DNA of 64,000 nucleotides from Streptomyces sp. RKND-216 (GCF_004795255.1 NZ_SSBQ01000002.1:4618001-4682000), one strand, 5' to 3'; positions 16,944-26,009 are shown, counted from the first letter of the stretch. Notes: generated by a model from the letters alone, not told the origin. Numbers and translations: made by a program.

Positions 16944-17748
16944 GCCCGATCTGCCACCGGTAGAAGCTCATGGCCAGCGCGTAGTCCAGGCCGGCCCGGC
17001 CGTCCAGGAAGCCGCGCTTGAGCAGGTAGGCGTAGCCGAACGAGACCAGCGGCTTGAACGGCGCCCGGTGGAACAGCTGACCCTGCCGGGTCTTTGCCTT
17101 CCGGATCTGCTCCCGCACCTCGGGGTGGTGTTCCAGCCAGGCCTCCCAGTCGGCGTACCGGTTGTGCCGGTCGAACCAGGTGCGCACCGGGTCCAGGTCC
17201 TCGTGCTCGATGGTGCCCTTCAGCCGCACCACCGGGTCGGCCAACGGCTGGTAGTGGCCCTCCTGTTCGCCCATGCCGGGCGCCCGGAGGTCGTCCGGCT
17301 CCGGGAAGCGGGCCCGCGTGCGGTCCAGCAGGGCGCGCTTGACGATGGTGTAGCCGTACCGCAGCCGCCGCCCCGCGAACCAATAGCCCAGCGGGATGTC
17401 GAACGCGGCCGGACGCACCGTCATGCCCGGCGGGACGTCGAAGATCCGCCGCAGCTCGGCGAGCAGTTCGGGCCCGACTCTCTCGTCACCGTCGACGAAC
17501 AGCATCCAGTCGGTCCCGGGACGGACGTGGTTCAGGCACCACTGCTTCTTCTTCGGGTACGTCCCGTCCCAGGTGTAGGAGACGACCTCCGCCCCCGCCG
17601 CCCTGGCGAGGGCGCGGGTGTCGTCGGTGCTGTCCGAGTCGACCACGACGACGGCCTCGAAGTGGTCCACGACGGACCGGACGGCCGCCGTGATGTTCTC
17701 CGCCTCGTTCCGGGTGGGTATCGCGACGACGATGGGCAGCTTGCGCAC
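16891..17748 (-). CDS. Family 2 glycosyltransferase (WaaE/KdtX-like)
   Basis: A 285-residue inverting GT-A enzyme. Motifs: VAIPTRNEAENI at the N-terminus, VVVVDSDSTDDT (the DxD-like nucleotide site), YPKKKQWCLNHV and LFVDGDERVGPEL. The KKKQWC segment is characteristic of the WaaE-type subgroup that adds sugars to lipopolysaccharide cores or exopolysaccharides. GTG 17748 follows GGAGAGAG. It starts 14 bases after the lipoprotein stop and is probably co-transcribed with the lipoprotein and propeller genes. Its 3' end overlaps the neighbouring glycosyltransferase tail to tail. Confidence 0.87.
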   Translation of the reverse strand: MRKLPIVVAIPTRNEAENITAAVRSVVDHFEAVVVVDSDSTDDTRALARAAGAEVVSYTWDGTYPKKKQWCLNHVRPGTDWMLFVDGDERVGPELLAELRRIFDVPPGMTVRPAAFDIPLGYWFAGRRLRYGYTIVKRALLDRTRARFPEPDDLRAPGMGEQEGHYQPLADPVVRLKGTIEHEDLDPVRTWFDRHNRYADWEAWLEHHPEVREQIRKAKTRQGQLFHRAPFKPLVSFGYAYLLKRGFLDGRAGLDYALAMSFYRWQIGLKTREYGWLADRPDAPR

Positions 17749-17762
17749 GCGGTTCTCTCTCC

Positions 17763-18257
17763 TCAGTCGAGCAGGCCGGCGGCCTGGAGCAGGGGCTTGT
17801 GCTTCGGGCACAGGTGCAGGACGGCGTCCTTGGCGTCGGCGATCTCGCCGGACCGCAGCGCGCCGACCGCCGCCTTCCGGTCGACCTTCGCGGTGCGTCC
17901 GATGCGTTGGCAGGCGGCTTGCCCGGCCTCCAGCACGGCGGCCGGCTCGTAGCCCTCGGGTACCCGGTCGACCAGGTACTCCTTCTGTGTTTTCGTGAAG
18001 CTTCCGGTGGCCGGGGTCAGTTCCGCTTTCGGCACCGTCGGCTGCTCGGCGACCCCGCCCTTCTCCTCCTTGTCCGGGGCCGGCTCGGCGTCGCCCGGAC
18101 CGGCCGCGGAGACGTCCGGGGACGGGCTCGCGGCCCCCGGCGCGATCCCGCCGTCCGGTGCGGGGTCCTCGCCGCTGCCGCATCCGGTTCCGGCGACCGC
18201 CACGGCGGCCGTCAGGACGACGGCCGCCGCGGCGGTCCGGAGGGTGCGGGCCCTCAC
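17763..18257 (-). CDS. Small lipoprotein in the exopolysaccharide cluster
   Basis: A 164-residue secreted lipoprotein: basic start, hydrophobic stretch and lipobox (AGTGC), then an acidic, proline-rich linker (about 30-75) and a compact C-terminal domain with two cysteines (QAACQRIGR and LHLCPKHKP). The domain resembles DUF732-like actinobacterial exported domains in size and cysteine spacing, but I cannot confirm that. Its GTG overlaps the stop of the propeller-protein gene (GTGA at 18254-18257), so the two exported proteins are translationally coupled. No function is known. Confidence 0.75.
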   Translation of the reverse strand: MRARTLRTAAAAVVLTAAVAVAGTGCGSGEDPAPDGGIAPGAASPSPDVSAAGPGDAEPAPDKEEKGGVAEQPTVPKAELTPATGSFTKTQKEYLVDRVPEGYEPAAVLEAGQAACQRIGRTAKVDRKAAVGALRSGEIADAKDAVLHLCPKHKPLLQAAGLLD

Positions 18258-20356
18258 GGCGCCTCGAAGGTGAGGCTGAGCTTCGGGCTGCGGTTCTCCC
18301 CGGCCTCGTGGGCCCACACCCACAGGCTGTCGGTGCCCGTGCTGGTCACCGCCACGTTCAGCGGGCCGTCGAGCGAGCCGGCCACCCCGTCCGGGTCGAG
18401 CGTGACCGGGTAGCCGGTCTGGAGCGCGGACGGGGCCTTCAGAGTGCCGAGCACCGTGCTTCCCAGCGAGGGTCTGGTCGACCACGTGGTGCCGCCCTCG
18501 GACCAGCTGCCCGTGACCGGCACGACGGTGTGGTCGTCCGCGGACGCGGCGTAGGAGTCGCCGCTGGTGGTGAGGGTGAGCGTGGCGCCGGTCAGCGTCA
18601 TCCCGGCCGGAGCCTCGGGAAGGTCGAACCGCAGGTAGGACTGGTACGCGGAGGTGCCGCGCACAGCGAGCTGCTGGTGCCCGCCGTAGTTGGCGGACCC
18701 CGCGGAGCCGTTTACGTAGGTGTCGGCCTCGGCGGGAACCTCCAGGGTGATCTGCGAGGGAGTGCCCGGTGTCGTCACCGTGGCGCTCTGGGACGCCTGG
18801 CTGGTGTTGGCGCCGCCCGCGTCGCTCGCCGTGATCCGGTAGCTGTAGGTCGTGCCGCCGTCCACCTCGGTGTCGGTGAATCGGAGCGTCGGCCGGTCCC
18901 AGAACACCGAGTCTGCGGTCAGGGTGTGCACCGGTTCGCTGGAGCCGTTCCGGTAGACCTTGTAGGTCAGCGCGCTGTCGTCCTCGTCGATCGAGGCCCG
19001 CCAGCTCACCCGCACGCCGTCGGAGACGTTCGCCGCGCCGACCTCGTCGGGCACCGAGGGCGCGCCGGTGTCCGGTCCGGTCGCGAACCGGACGAGGCCC
19101 TGCTGGCGCATGTTGCCGTGGGTGACGATGCGGGTGAACTCGCCGCCGACCCACATGTAGTCGGTGCCGTCGCGGGCGGACACGACCATCGCGCGCGGAC
19201 CGATCTGCTCGGTGCCGGACGGGCCGTCGTCGGTGTCGGGGAACCAGCTGAGCAGCGGAGTCGGGTCGTGCACCGACTCGGCCAGCAGGTGCTGGCGCTC
19301 GTGCAGTTCGGGGAACTGCCCCATGCTGCGGCAGTTGTGCGCGTGCGAGGCGCTGTAGAGCACCTCGTCGTGCACCACGACGTCCTGTGTGGCGCCGAGG
19401 CAGGTGTCGCGCCAGCGCTGGCCGAAGTCGTCCAGGTCGAGCGCGATGCGGCCGTCGAAGACGCCGCCGCCGGTGCCCTCGTTGGCGGTGTAGACGCCGG
19501 TGGCGTCGGTGGTGAGGCCCTTGACGACCGAGTTGTCGTCGATGAAGCCCCCACCGTACCGCCGGGTCAGTGCGCCGCTGTCGGCATCGACGACGGCGAG
19601 GGCGTGCGAATAGCGGTTGCGGACGTAGAAGAAGTCGCCGCCGATGACGACGTTCTCGCCGTCGGGTGTGACCTCCAGCGCGCGTCCCACCCCGCTGTCG
19701 GCCTGCGGGTTCCAGGGTTTGAGCGCACCGTCCGTGCCGACGGCTGCGAAGTAGCCGCGGCTGTTGTTCTCCACCGAGGTGAAGTCGCCGCCGAGGTAGA
19801 CGGTGTCCTCCGTGACGCCCAGCGCCCGTACGGTGGCGGACACCCCGACCTTGAAGCCGGTACGGACCGAGCAGTCGTCCAGGTTCACCGCGGCGAGGTT
19901 GCTGACCGAGGTGCCGTTCACGGCCCCGAACCTGCCGCCGGCGTACAGCGTCGATCCGTCTGGGGAGACGGCGAGCGCCCGCACGGTCGCCGTGCCGCTG
20001 CCGACGGTGAACGACAGGTCGCAGCCCTGGACCGGGTCGCCGGTCGCGGCGTTGAGCGCGACGAAGTTGAGCGCCTCCGTCTCGTCGGTGCCCGGCGCCG
20101 CGCCCGGCGGGCGGACGGCGGAGAAGGTGCCGCCCGCGTAGACCACGCCGTCCGCCTGGGCGAGTGCCCAGACCACGCCGTTGGTCTGCCACGTCGGCAG
20201 GTCGTCGGCGGTGAAGGCGACCGGTGGGGTGACGGCCTCCGCCTCCGGGGCGCCGGTGACCTGTGCGCCCGTCCAGGACGCCGCGGTCAGCGCCAGTACC
20301 GCGGCGAGTGCGCCGGCTCTGCGCCGGCGACCCCCGGTCTTGCTCGTACTGCCCAT
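18254..20356 (-). CDS. Large secreted beta-propeller protein with fibronectin III and DNRLRE/CBM-like C-terminal domain
   Basis: A 700-residue exported protein. A signal peptide (about 1-35) precedes repeated blade-like units (VYAGGTFSAV, LYAGGRFGAV, VYLGGDFTSV, VVIGGDFFYV, about 50-400), a fibronectin type III domain (about 405-500) and a C-terminal jelly-roll-like domain (EADTYVNGSAGSANYG, SYLRFDLPEAP, about 510-700) of the DNRLRE/CBM96 type that often binds polysaccharide. ATG 20356 is preceded by GAGG; an in-frame GTG lies nine bases upstream. It is translationally coupled to the lipoprotein and embedded among polysaccharide genes, so a role as a polymer-binding surface protein is likely but unproven. 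Confidence 0.82.
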   Translation of the reverse strand: MGSTSKTGGRRRRAGALAAVLALTAASWTGAQVTGAPEAEAVTPPVAFTADDLPTWQTNGVVWALAQADGVVYAGGTFSAVRPPGAAPGTDETEALNFVALNAATGDPVQGCDLSFTVGSGTATVRALAVSPDGSTLYAGGRFGAVNGTSVSNLAAVNLDDCSVRTGFKVGVSATVRALGVTEDTVYLGGDFTSVENNSRGYFAAVGTDGALKPWNPQADSGVGRALEVTPDGENVVIGGDFFYVRNRYSHALAVVDADSGALTRRYGGGFIDDNSVVKGLTTDATGVYTANEGTGGGVFDGRIALDLDDFGQRWRDTCLGATQDVVVHDEVLYSASHAHNCRSMGQFPELHERQHLLAESVHDPTPLLSWFPDTDDGPSGTEQIGPRAMVVSARDGTDYMWVGGEFTRIVTHGNMRQQGLVRFATGPDTGAPSVPDEVGAANVSDGVRVSWRASIDEDDSALTYKVYRNGSSEPVHTLTADSVFWDRPTLRFTDTEVDGGTTYSYRITASDAGGANTSQASQSATVTTPGTPSQITLEVPAEADTYVNGSAGSANYGGHQQLAVRGTSAYQSYLRFDLPEAPAGMTLTGATLTLTTSGDSYAASADDHTVVPVTGSWSEGGTTWSTRPSLGSTVLGTLKAPSALQTGYPVTLDPDGVAGSLDGPLNVAVTSTGTDSLWVWAHEAGENRSPKLSLTFEAP

Positions 20357-20485
20357 CGCTTGCACCTCGTTCTCACGGTTCCGGGTGGCCCCGGTGGTTC
20401 TGTGTTCAAGTGGTTCCGGTGGTACTGCCGGTGCCGGGCGGCACCGGTGGTCTGCGAGGGCCCGCGAGGGGCCCGTGGTGCGGGG

Positions 20486-21499
20486 TCAGCGATCGATGCG
20501 GACCGTCTCGCCGGAGAGCTCCGCCTCCAGCGCGCCGATGTCGGCCTCGACCATCACGCGGGCCAGCTCCGGCCAGCGCACCCGCGGCTTCCAGCCCAGT
20601 ACCTTCTCGGCCTTGGAGGCATCGCCGATCAGCGCGTCCACCTCGGTCGGCCGTTCGTACTTGGCGTCGAAGCGCACGTACTCCTCCCAGTCCATGCCGG
20701 CCGCGCCGAACGCGGCCCCGAGGAAGTCGCGCACCGAGGCCGCATCGCCGGTGGCGACGACGTAGTCGTCGGGGGTGTCGTGCTGGAGCATCCGCCACAT
20801 CGCCTCGACGTACTCCGGGGCGTAGCCCCAGTCGCGCACGGCGTCGAGGTTGCCCAGGAACAGTTCCTTCTGGAGCCCCGCACGGATGCGGGCCACCGCG
20901 CGGGTGATCTTCCGGGTCACGAAGGTCTCACCGCGGCGCGGCGACTCGTGGTTGAACAGGATGCCGTTCACCGCGAAGAGGTCATATGCCTCGCGGTAGT
21001 TGACGGTCGACCAGTAGCCGAAGACCTTCGCGCAGCCGTACGGGCTGCGCGGGTGGAAGGGGGTGCCCTCGTTCTGCGGCGGGGGAGCGGACCCGAACAT
21101 CTCGGAGGAGGACGCCTGGTAGATGCGGGTGTCGATGCCGCTGGCACGGATGGACTCCAGCAGCCGCACGGTGCCCATGCCGGTGACGTCACCGGTGTAC
21201 AGCGGGGCGTCGAAGGAGACGCGCACGTGCGACTGGGCGCCGAGGTTGTACACCTCGTCGGGCCGCAGGTCGCGCAGCAGGTTCACCAGCGCGACGCCGT
21301 CGGTCAGGTCCGCGTGGTGCAGTATCAGCCGCCGCTCGGCCTCGTGCGGGTCCTGGTAGAAGTGGTCCAGCCGCGCGGTGTTGAAGGACGAGGAGCGGCG
21401 CAGCAGCCCGTGCACCGTGTAGCCCTTCGACAGCAGCAGCTCCGCCAGGTACGAGCCGTCCTGGCCGGTGACCCCCGTGATGAGTGCGCTCTTGGTCAT
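20486..21499 (-). CDS. gmd: GDP-mannose 4,6-dehydratase
   Basis: A 337-residue cytosolic short-chain dehydrogenase/reductase that converts GDP-D-mannose to GDP-4-keto-6-deoxymannose using bound NADP. The N-terminal [14 protein letters not shown] is the nucleotide-binding motif; QASSSEMFG and [10 protein letters not shown] hold the catalytic Ser/Thr and the YxxxK pair. Near full length compared with the family (about 340). ATG 21499 has AGGGGG six bases upstream; a TTG two codons earlier is less likely. It is divergent from GDP-fucose synthase; together they make GDP-L-fucose. Confidence 0.95.
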   Translation of the reverse strand: MTKSALITGVTGQDGSYLAELLLSKGYTVHGLLRRSSSFNTARLDHFYQDPHEAERRLILHHADLTDGVALVNLLRDLRPDEVYNLGAQSHVRVSFDAPLYTGDVTGMGTVRLLESIRASGIDTRIYQASSSEMFGSAPPPQNEGTPFHPRSPYGCAKVFGYWSTVNYREAYDLFAVNGILFNHESPRRGETFVTRKITRAVARIRAGLQKELFLGNLDAVRDWGYAPEYVEAMWRMLQHDTPDDYVVATGDAASVRDFLGAAFGAAGMDWEEYVRFDAKYERPTEVDALIGDASKAEKVLGWKPRVRWPELARVMVEADIGALEAELSGETVRIDR

Positions 21500-21611
21500 C
21501 GACAACCCCCTGGTCGTTCAAAGAACATGACAAGTGTGACAATGTGGTCTCATGCAGGATGATTGCGTGTAAACACCGCGTGGTCGGTCAGCCACTGGCA
21601 GAATCCGGTTC
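21500..21611. promoter_or_regulatory. Divergent promoter region of gmd and the GDP-fucose synthase gene
   Basis: A 112-bp space of unusually AT-rich composition for this DNA. It contains the direct repeat TGACAAGTG/TGACAATGT (21528-21545) and the stretch TGTAAACACC. Both GDP-fucose genes must be expressed from here. I cannot assign individual -35 and -10 boxes confidently. Confidence 0.45.
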
Positions 21612-22616
21612 ATGACGCCTTCGATACCGCTGCTGCCTGCCCCCGCCCGGATCTTCGTCGCCGGGCACCGCGGCCTGGTCGGCTCCGCCGTCGCCCGCCG
21701 CCTCGCCGCCGAGGGTCACGAGGTGCTCACCCGTGACCGCACGGAACTGGACCTGCGCGACGCCGAACGGACGGAGCGCCACCTGCGCGACATCCGGCCG
21801 GACGCGGTCGTCCTGGCCGCGGCGAAGGTCGGCGGCATCATGGCGAACCAGCGGCAGCCGGTGCCCTTCCTGGAGGACAACCTGCGCATCCAGCTCAGCG
21901 TCGTCGCCGGTGCGCACGCCGCCGGGGTGCCCCGGCTGCTGTTCCTCGGCTCGTCCTGCATCTACCCCAAGCACGCGCCGCAGCCCATCTCCGAGGACGC
22001 ACTGCTGACCGGTCCGCTGGAGCCGACCAACGAGCCCTACGCCCTCGCCAAGATCACCGGTATCACGCAGATCCGCGGCTACCGCCGCCAGTTCGGGGCG
22101 TCGTACATCTCGGCGATGCCCACCAACCTGTACGGGCCGGGCGACAACTTCGACCTGGAGACCTCGCACGTGCTGCCCGCGCTGATCCGTCGCTTCCACG
22201 AGGCGCGGGCCGAGGGCCGGGACGAGGTGGTGCTGTGGGGCAGCGGCACCCCGCGGCGCGAGTTCCTGCACGTCGACGACCTGGCGGCGGCCTGCTCGCT
22301 GCTGTTGCGGACCTACGACGACGACGCGCCGGTCAACGTCGGCTGCGGGGAGGACCTGACGATCCGCGAACTCGCCGAGACCGTCCGGGACGTCGTCGGC
22401 TTCGAGGGCCGCATCGCCTTCGACACCTCCCGCCCCGACGGCACGCCGCGCAAGCTGCTCGACGTGTCCCGGCTGCGGGCGCTGGGCTTCACGCCGAAGA
22501 TCCCGCTGGCCGACGGCATCCGGGACACCTACCGTTGGTGGCTCGACCGCCTCGGCCGGGCGGAGGAGACGGACCGCCCGGCCTTCCTCGTCCAGCTGCC
22601 ACTCCGCCACGCCTAG
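21612..22616 (+). CDS. fcl: GDP-L-fucose synthase
   Basis: A 334-residue NADPH-dependent epimerase/reductase that converts GDP-4-keto-6-deoxymannose to GDP-L-fucose. The nucleotide-binding loop is VAGHRGLVGSAV; the catalytic serine lies in LGSSCIYPK and the YxxxK pair in NEPYALAKITG; TNLYGPGDNF and PRREFLHVDD are family hallmarks. Length matches the family (about 320). It is divergent from gmd, and its TAG stop shares bases with the stop of the convergent priming transferase (CTAG). Together with gmd it marks the polymer as fucose-containing. Confidence 0.95.
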   Translation: MTPSIPLLPAPARIFVAGHRGLVGSAVARRLAAEGHEVLTRDRTELDLRDAERTERHLRDIRPDAVVLAAAKVGGIMANQRQPVPFLEDNLRIQLSVVAGAHAAGVPRLLFLGSSCIYPKHAPQPISEDALLTGPLEPTNEPYALAKITGITQIRGYRRQFGASYISAMPTNLYGPGDNFDLETSHVLPALIRRFHEARAEGRDEVVLWGSGTPRREFLHVDDLAAACSLLLRTYDDDAPVNVGCGEDLTIRELAETVRDVVGFEGRIAFDTSRPDGTPRKLLDVSRLRALGFTPKIPLADGIRDTYRWWLDRLGRAEETDRPAFLVQLPLRHA

Positions 22617-24139
22617 TACGCTCCGCGTCCGTCGACGACGGCGCGGAACGTACGGGCCAGTACGTCCAGATCCGTGGTCAGCGACCAGTTGTCGGCGTAG
22701 CGCAGGTCCAGGGCCAGGCTCTCGTCCCAGGACAGGTCCGAGCGCCCGCCGACCTGCCAGGGGCCGGTCATCCCGGGCTTCACCCCGAGCCGTCGCAACT
22801 CCACCGCGTCGTACGCCGCCACCTCCTCCGGCAGCGGTGGCCGGGGGCCGACCAGCGACATCTCGCCGCGCAGCACGTTCACCAGCTGCGGCAACTCGTC
22901 CAGCGAGGTGCGGCGCAGCACCCGGCCCGTGCGGGTGATGCGCGGGTCGCGGCGGATCTTGAACGTGGGGCCGTCCTGCTCGTCGGCAGCGGCCAGCGTC
23001 AGCCGGAGCCGGTCGGCGTCGACGACCATCGAGCGGAACTTCCACATCGTGAACGGCGCTCCGTCGTACCCGATCCGGGTCTGCCGGTAGAGCACGGGCC
23101 CCGGCGAGTCCAGCCGCACGGCGGCAGCCGTCAGTGCGAACAGTGGGGCCAGCACCAGCAGTCCGAGCGCGGCGCCGACCCGGTCCAGCGCGCTCTTCAG
23201 CGCCAGCTGGGGGCCGCGCCGCACGGGCGGCGCCACGTGCAGCAGGTTCAGTCCGGCCACGGTGGCGAGCCGTACGCGGCGCAGTGCCACCTCGGTCAGC
23301 CCGGACGCGACGACCAGCGGGAGACCCGCGTCCTGCACGGACCAGGACAGCCGTCGCAGCCGGTCGCCGGTCAGCGCCGTACCCGGTACCACCAGGACCA
23401 GCTCGGCGCGGTGGCGGCGGGCGGCCGCCAGCACGGTCGTGCCGTCGTCCGGCACCTGTGCCGGGTCCTGCGCCAGCGGCGCGGCCCCCTCCGGCAGCCG
23501 TCCGGCCTGGGGCACGCCGCTGCGCAGGGCCGTCGGGCCGCCCGCGCCCACGGTCACCGCACCGATCACCACGTAGGCGTGGTCGGTGCCGGCGGCGAGC
23601 TGTTCCACCACCCGGTCCACGGGCCCGGCCTCGCCGACGACCAGCGCCCGGCGCACCGCGTGCGCCTCCCGCCGCTCGGCCTTCAGGTGGCGGTGGGTGA
23701 CTGCCCGGCACAGGCTGGTCAGCAACGGGGCCGGGGCCAGGGCGAGCAACGCCACGCCGGGTGTCGAGTCCTCCGTGGTGAACACGCGCAGCACGGCCAG
23801 CAGTCCGAGCAGGGTCAGCCAGTCGTGCAGGGTGGACAGGAAGCCCCGGGACTCGCCCAGCGACTCCTGCCCGTAGCGCCGGTACACGGCCTGCACGCCC
23901 ACCCACACCGCGGCCGCGGTGAAGGCGGTGGCGAAGGGGTGCGGCTGACCGGTGGCACCGAACACGAAGAGGACCGGCAGCGCGGTCCCCATGACGTCCG
24001 TCGCCAGGGCGGTCGGCACGTACCACGGTGCCTTCTGCCGCTCCCGGCTCCGCATGGCTCTTCGGCGCCCGGCCCGAAGCACGGCCGAACCCGTCACGGG
24101 CCGTCCGCCTCCGGACAGACCCACGGCGTCACGCTGCAT
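22613..24139 (-). CDS. Polyprenyl-phosphate glycosyl-1-phosphate transferase (priming transferase)
   Basis: A 508-residue membrane enzyme that starts repeat-unit synthesis by moving a sugar 1-phosphate onto undecaprenyl phosphate. The N-terminal third has about four spans, the middle is a CoA-binding-like domain (about 140-290), and the C-terminal catalytic domain carries KFRSMVVDAD, RVLRRTSLDELPQL, GEMSLVGPRPP and KPGMTGPWQVGGRS. This is the WbaP/CpsE family arrangement. ATG 24139 follows GGGTGGGGGG. The gene ends stop-to-stop with GDP-fucose synthase. The first sugar is often galactose or glucose; which one here is unknown. Confidence 0.93.
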   Translation of the reverse strand: MQRDAVGLSGGGRPVTGSAVLRAGRRRAMRSRERQKAPWYVPTALATDVMGTALPVLFVFGATGQPHPFATAFTAAAVWVGVQAVYRRYGQESLGESRGFLSTLHDWLTLLGLLAVLRVFTTEDSTPGVALLALAPAPLLTSLCRAVTHRHLKAERREAHAVRRALVVGEAGPVDRVVEQLAAGTDHAYVVIGAVTVGAGGPTALRSGVPQAGRLPEGAAPLAQDPAQVPDDGTTVLAAARRHRAELVLVVPGTALTGDRLRRLSWSVQDAGLPLVVASGLTEVALRRVRLATVAGLNLLHVAPPVRRGPQLALKSALDRVGAALGLLVLAPLFALTAAAVRLDSPGPVLYRQTRIGYDGAPFTMWKFRSMVVDADRLRLTLAAADEQDGPTFKIRRDPRITRTGRVLRRTSLDELPQLVNVLRGEMSLVGPRPPLPEEVAAYDAVELRRLGVKPGMTGPWQVGGRSDLSWDESLALDLRYADNWSLTTDLDVLARTFRAVVDGRGAY

Positions 24140-24417
24140 GAACCCCCCACCCTGGAACCGAAACTGCAGGGCGAGCCGCCCACTCCCCAGGAGGCGGCCC
24201 GCCGATACGGCACAACGGCAGAGACCTTAAGTCATATCAGCGCCGTTTCTCCGGCGTTCGCTTCATTTTCTCGTTCATGTCCGAAATCGCGCGGCTCTGT
24301 TCGCGGTTGCCGTTCGCCTCCTCGTTCGAGGACCTTCGCCGTGATCCGCACGGATATCGGGCCCCCGGCGCGCCCGGCACGGCGAGTACGGCCGGGGGAC
24401 TCGGGCACAGGGAACCC

Positions 24418-26001
24418 ATGCTCAGATTCGTCCTGGCCGGACTGCTCGTCCTCGTCGCCGTCACGTCGGCCGTGCTGGCCGGCGTGGTCTCACCGTGGTG
24501 GTGGCTGCCCGCCGCGCCGCTGTCGGTCCTGGCCGCCACCGCCGTCCACGACCTCGCGCAGACCAGGCACTCGGTGTTGCGGAACTACCCGGTGGTGGGG
24601 CACCTGCGGTTCCTGATGGAGAGCATCCGTCCCGAGATCCAGCAGTATTTCATCGAGCACGACTACAACGGCCGCCCGTTCGACCGCGACGTCCGCAGCC
24701 TCGTGTACCAGCGGGCCAAGGGCACGTCCGCCGAGGACCCCTTCGGCACCGAACTGGCGATGTACGAGGACGGCCACGAGTACCTCGTACCGTCCATGGC
24801 GCCGTGCCCGGTCCCGCAGACCCCGCCCACCGTGCGCGTCGGAGGTCCCGGCTGCACCAGGCCGTACGACATGTCCTTGCTCAACGTCTCGGCGATGAGC
24901 TTCGGCTCGCTGTCCGGCAACGCAGTCCGGGCGCTGAACAAGGGCGCCGCGGCGGGCGGGTTCGCCCACGACACCGGCGAGGGCGCCCTCTCGGAACACC
25001 ACCTGGCGCACGGCGGCGACCTGATCTGGGAGGTGGGCACCGGCTACTTCGGCTGCCGGACCGCCAACGGGGACTTCGACCCGGAGCAGTTCCGCGAGAA
25101 AGCCGCGCTGGACGCCGTGCGGTGTGTGCTGCTCAAGGTCTCCCAGGGTGCGAAGCCCGGCATCGGGGGCGTGCTACCCGGGGAGAAGGTCAATGCCGAG
25201 ATCGCCCGCGTCCGCGGCGTCCCCGAGGGCGAGACGGTCGTCTCCCCGCCGTACCACCGGGTGTACGCCACGCCCCGTGAACTGGTGCGCTTCCTCGGGC
25301 GGATGCGCGAACTGGCCGGCGGGAAGCCCACCGGGTTCAAGCTGTGCGTCGGCTCGCGGCGCGAGTTCCTGGCCGTGTGCAAGGCCATGACCGAGGAGAA
25401 CGTCACTCCCGACTTCATCGTGGTGGACGGCGCAGAAGGAGGCACCGGCGCGGCGCCTCCGGAGTTCGCCGACCACATCGGCTACCCGCTCACCGAAGGG
25501 CTGTTGATCGTGCACAACGCGCTCGTCGGAGCCGGCCTCCGGGACCGCGTCCGGATCGGCGCCTCCGGCAAGGTCGCCACCGGCGCGGACATCGTCAAGC
25601 GCCTGATCCAGGGAGCCGACTACACGAACGCGGCCCGCGCCATGATGTTCGCCGTCGGCTGCATCCAGGCGCAGCGCTGCCACGCCAACACCTGCCCGGT
25701 GGGCGTCGCCACCCAGGACCCCAGGCGCGCCCGCGCGCTGCACATTCCGGACAAGGCCGCACGCGTGCACCGCTTCCACCGCGCGACCGTGCACAGCGCG
25801 CAGCGCATCATGGCGTCCATGGGCGTCGCCGACCCGCGCGACCTGCGCCCCGACATGCTGCACCGGCGCGTGGACCCGGTGACCATCACGTCGAGCGCTC
25901 AGCTGTACCCGCGCCTCGCCCCGGGTGAGCTGCTGGAGAGTCCGCCGGAGGCGTGGGCCGCCGACTGGAAGGCCGCGGACCCGGACCGCTTCCACCCCTG
26001 A
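24418..26001 (+). CDS. FMN-binding glutamate synthase family protein with N-terminal membrane segment
   Basis: A 527-residue protein: two short hydrophobic segments (about 3-45), then a TIM-barrel glutamate synthase domain. FMN and substrate motifs are present (MSFGSLSGNAVRALNKGA, QGAKPGIGGVLPG, VDGAEGGTGAAPPEF, RIGASGKVATGADI). The cysteine cluster CIQAQRCHANTCPVG can bind an iron-sulfur centre. The glutamine amidotransferase and GXGXG domains of GltB are absent, so it cannot use glutamine alone; substrate and electron donor are unknown. ATG 24418 is chosen for its AGGG site five bases upstream; an earlier in-frame start at 24277 lacks one. It stands alone, divergent from the polysaccharide cluster. 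Confidence 0.85.
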   Translation: MLRFVLAGLLVLVAVTSAVLAGVVSPWWWLPAAPLSVLAATAVHDLAQTRHSVLRNYPVVGHLRFLMESIRPEIQQYFIEHDYNGRPFDRDVRSLVYQRAKGTSAEDPFGTELAMYEDGHEYLVPSMAPCPVPQTPPTVRVGGPGCTRPYDMSLLNVSAMSFGSLSGNAVRALNKGAAAGGFAHDTGEGALSEHHLAHGGDLIWEVGTGYFGCRTANGDFDPEQFREKAALDAVRCVLLKVSQGAKPGIGGVLPGEKVNAEIARVRGVPEGETVVSPPYHRVYATPRELVRFLGRMRELAGGKPTGFKLCVGSRREFLAVCKAMTEENVTPDFIVVDGAEGGTGAAPPEFADHIGYPLTEGLLIVHNALVGAGLRDRVRIGASGKVATGADIVKRLIQGADYTNAARAMMFAVGCIQAQRCHANTCPVGVATQDPRRARALHIPDKAARVHRFHRATVHSAQRIMASMGVADPRDLRPDMLHRRVDPVTITSSAQLYPRLAPGELLESPPEAWAADWKAADPDRFHP

Positions 26002-26009
26002 ACGGCGTA

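Noticed and set aside
18158..21562. A plus-strand frame open for more than 1,100 codons, antisense to the lipoprotein, propeller and gmd genes
   Set aside because: The three minus-strand genes have clear signal peptides, motifs and starts. The antisense frame has low-complexity composition, as expected in high-GC DNA.
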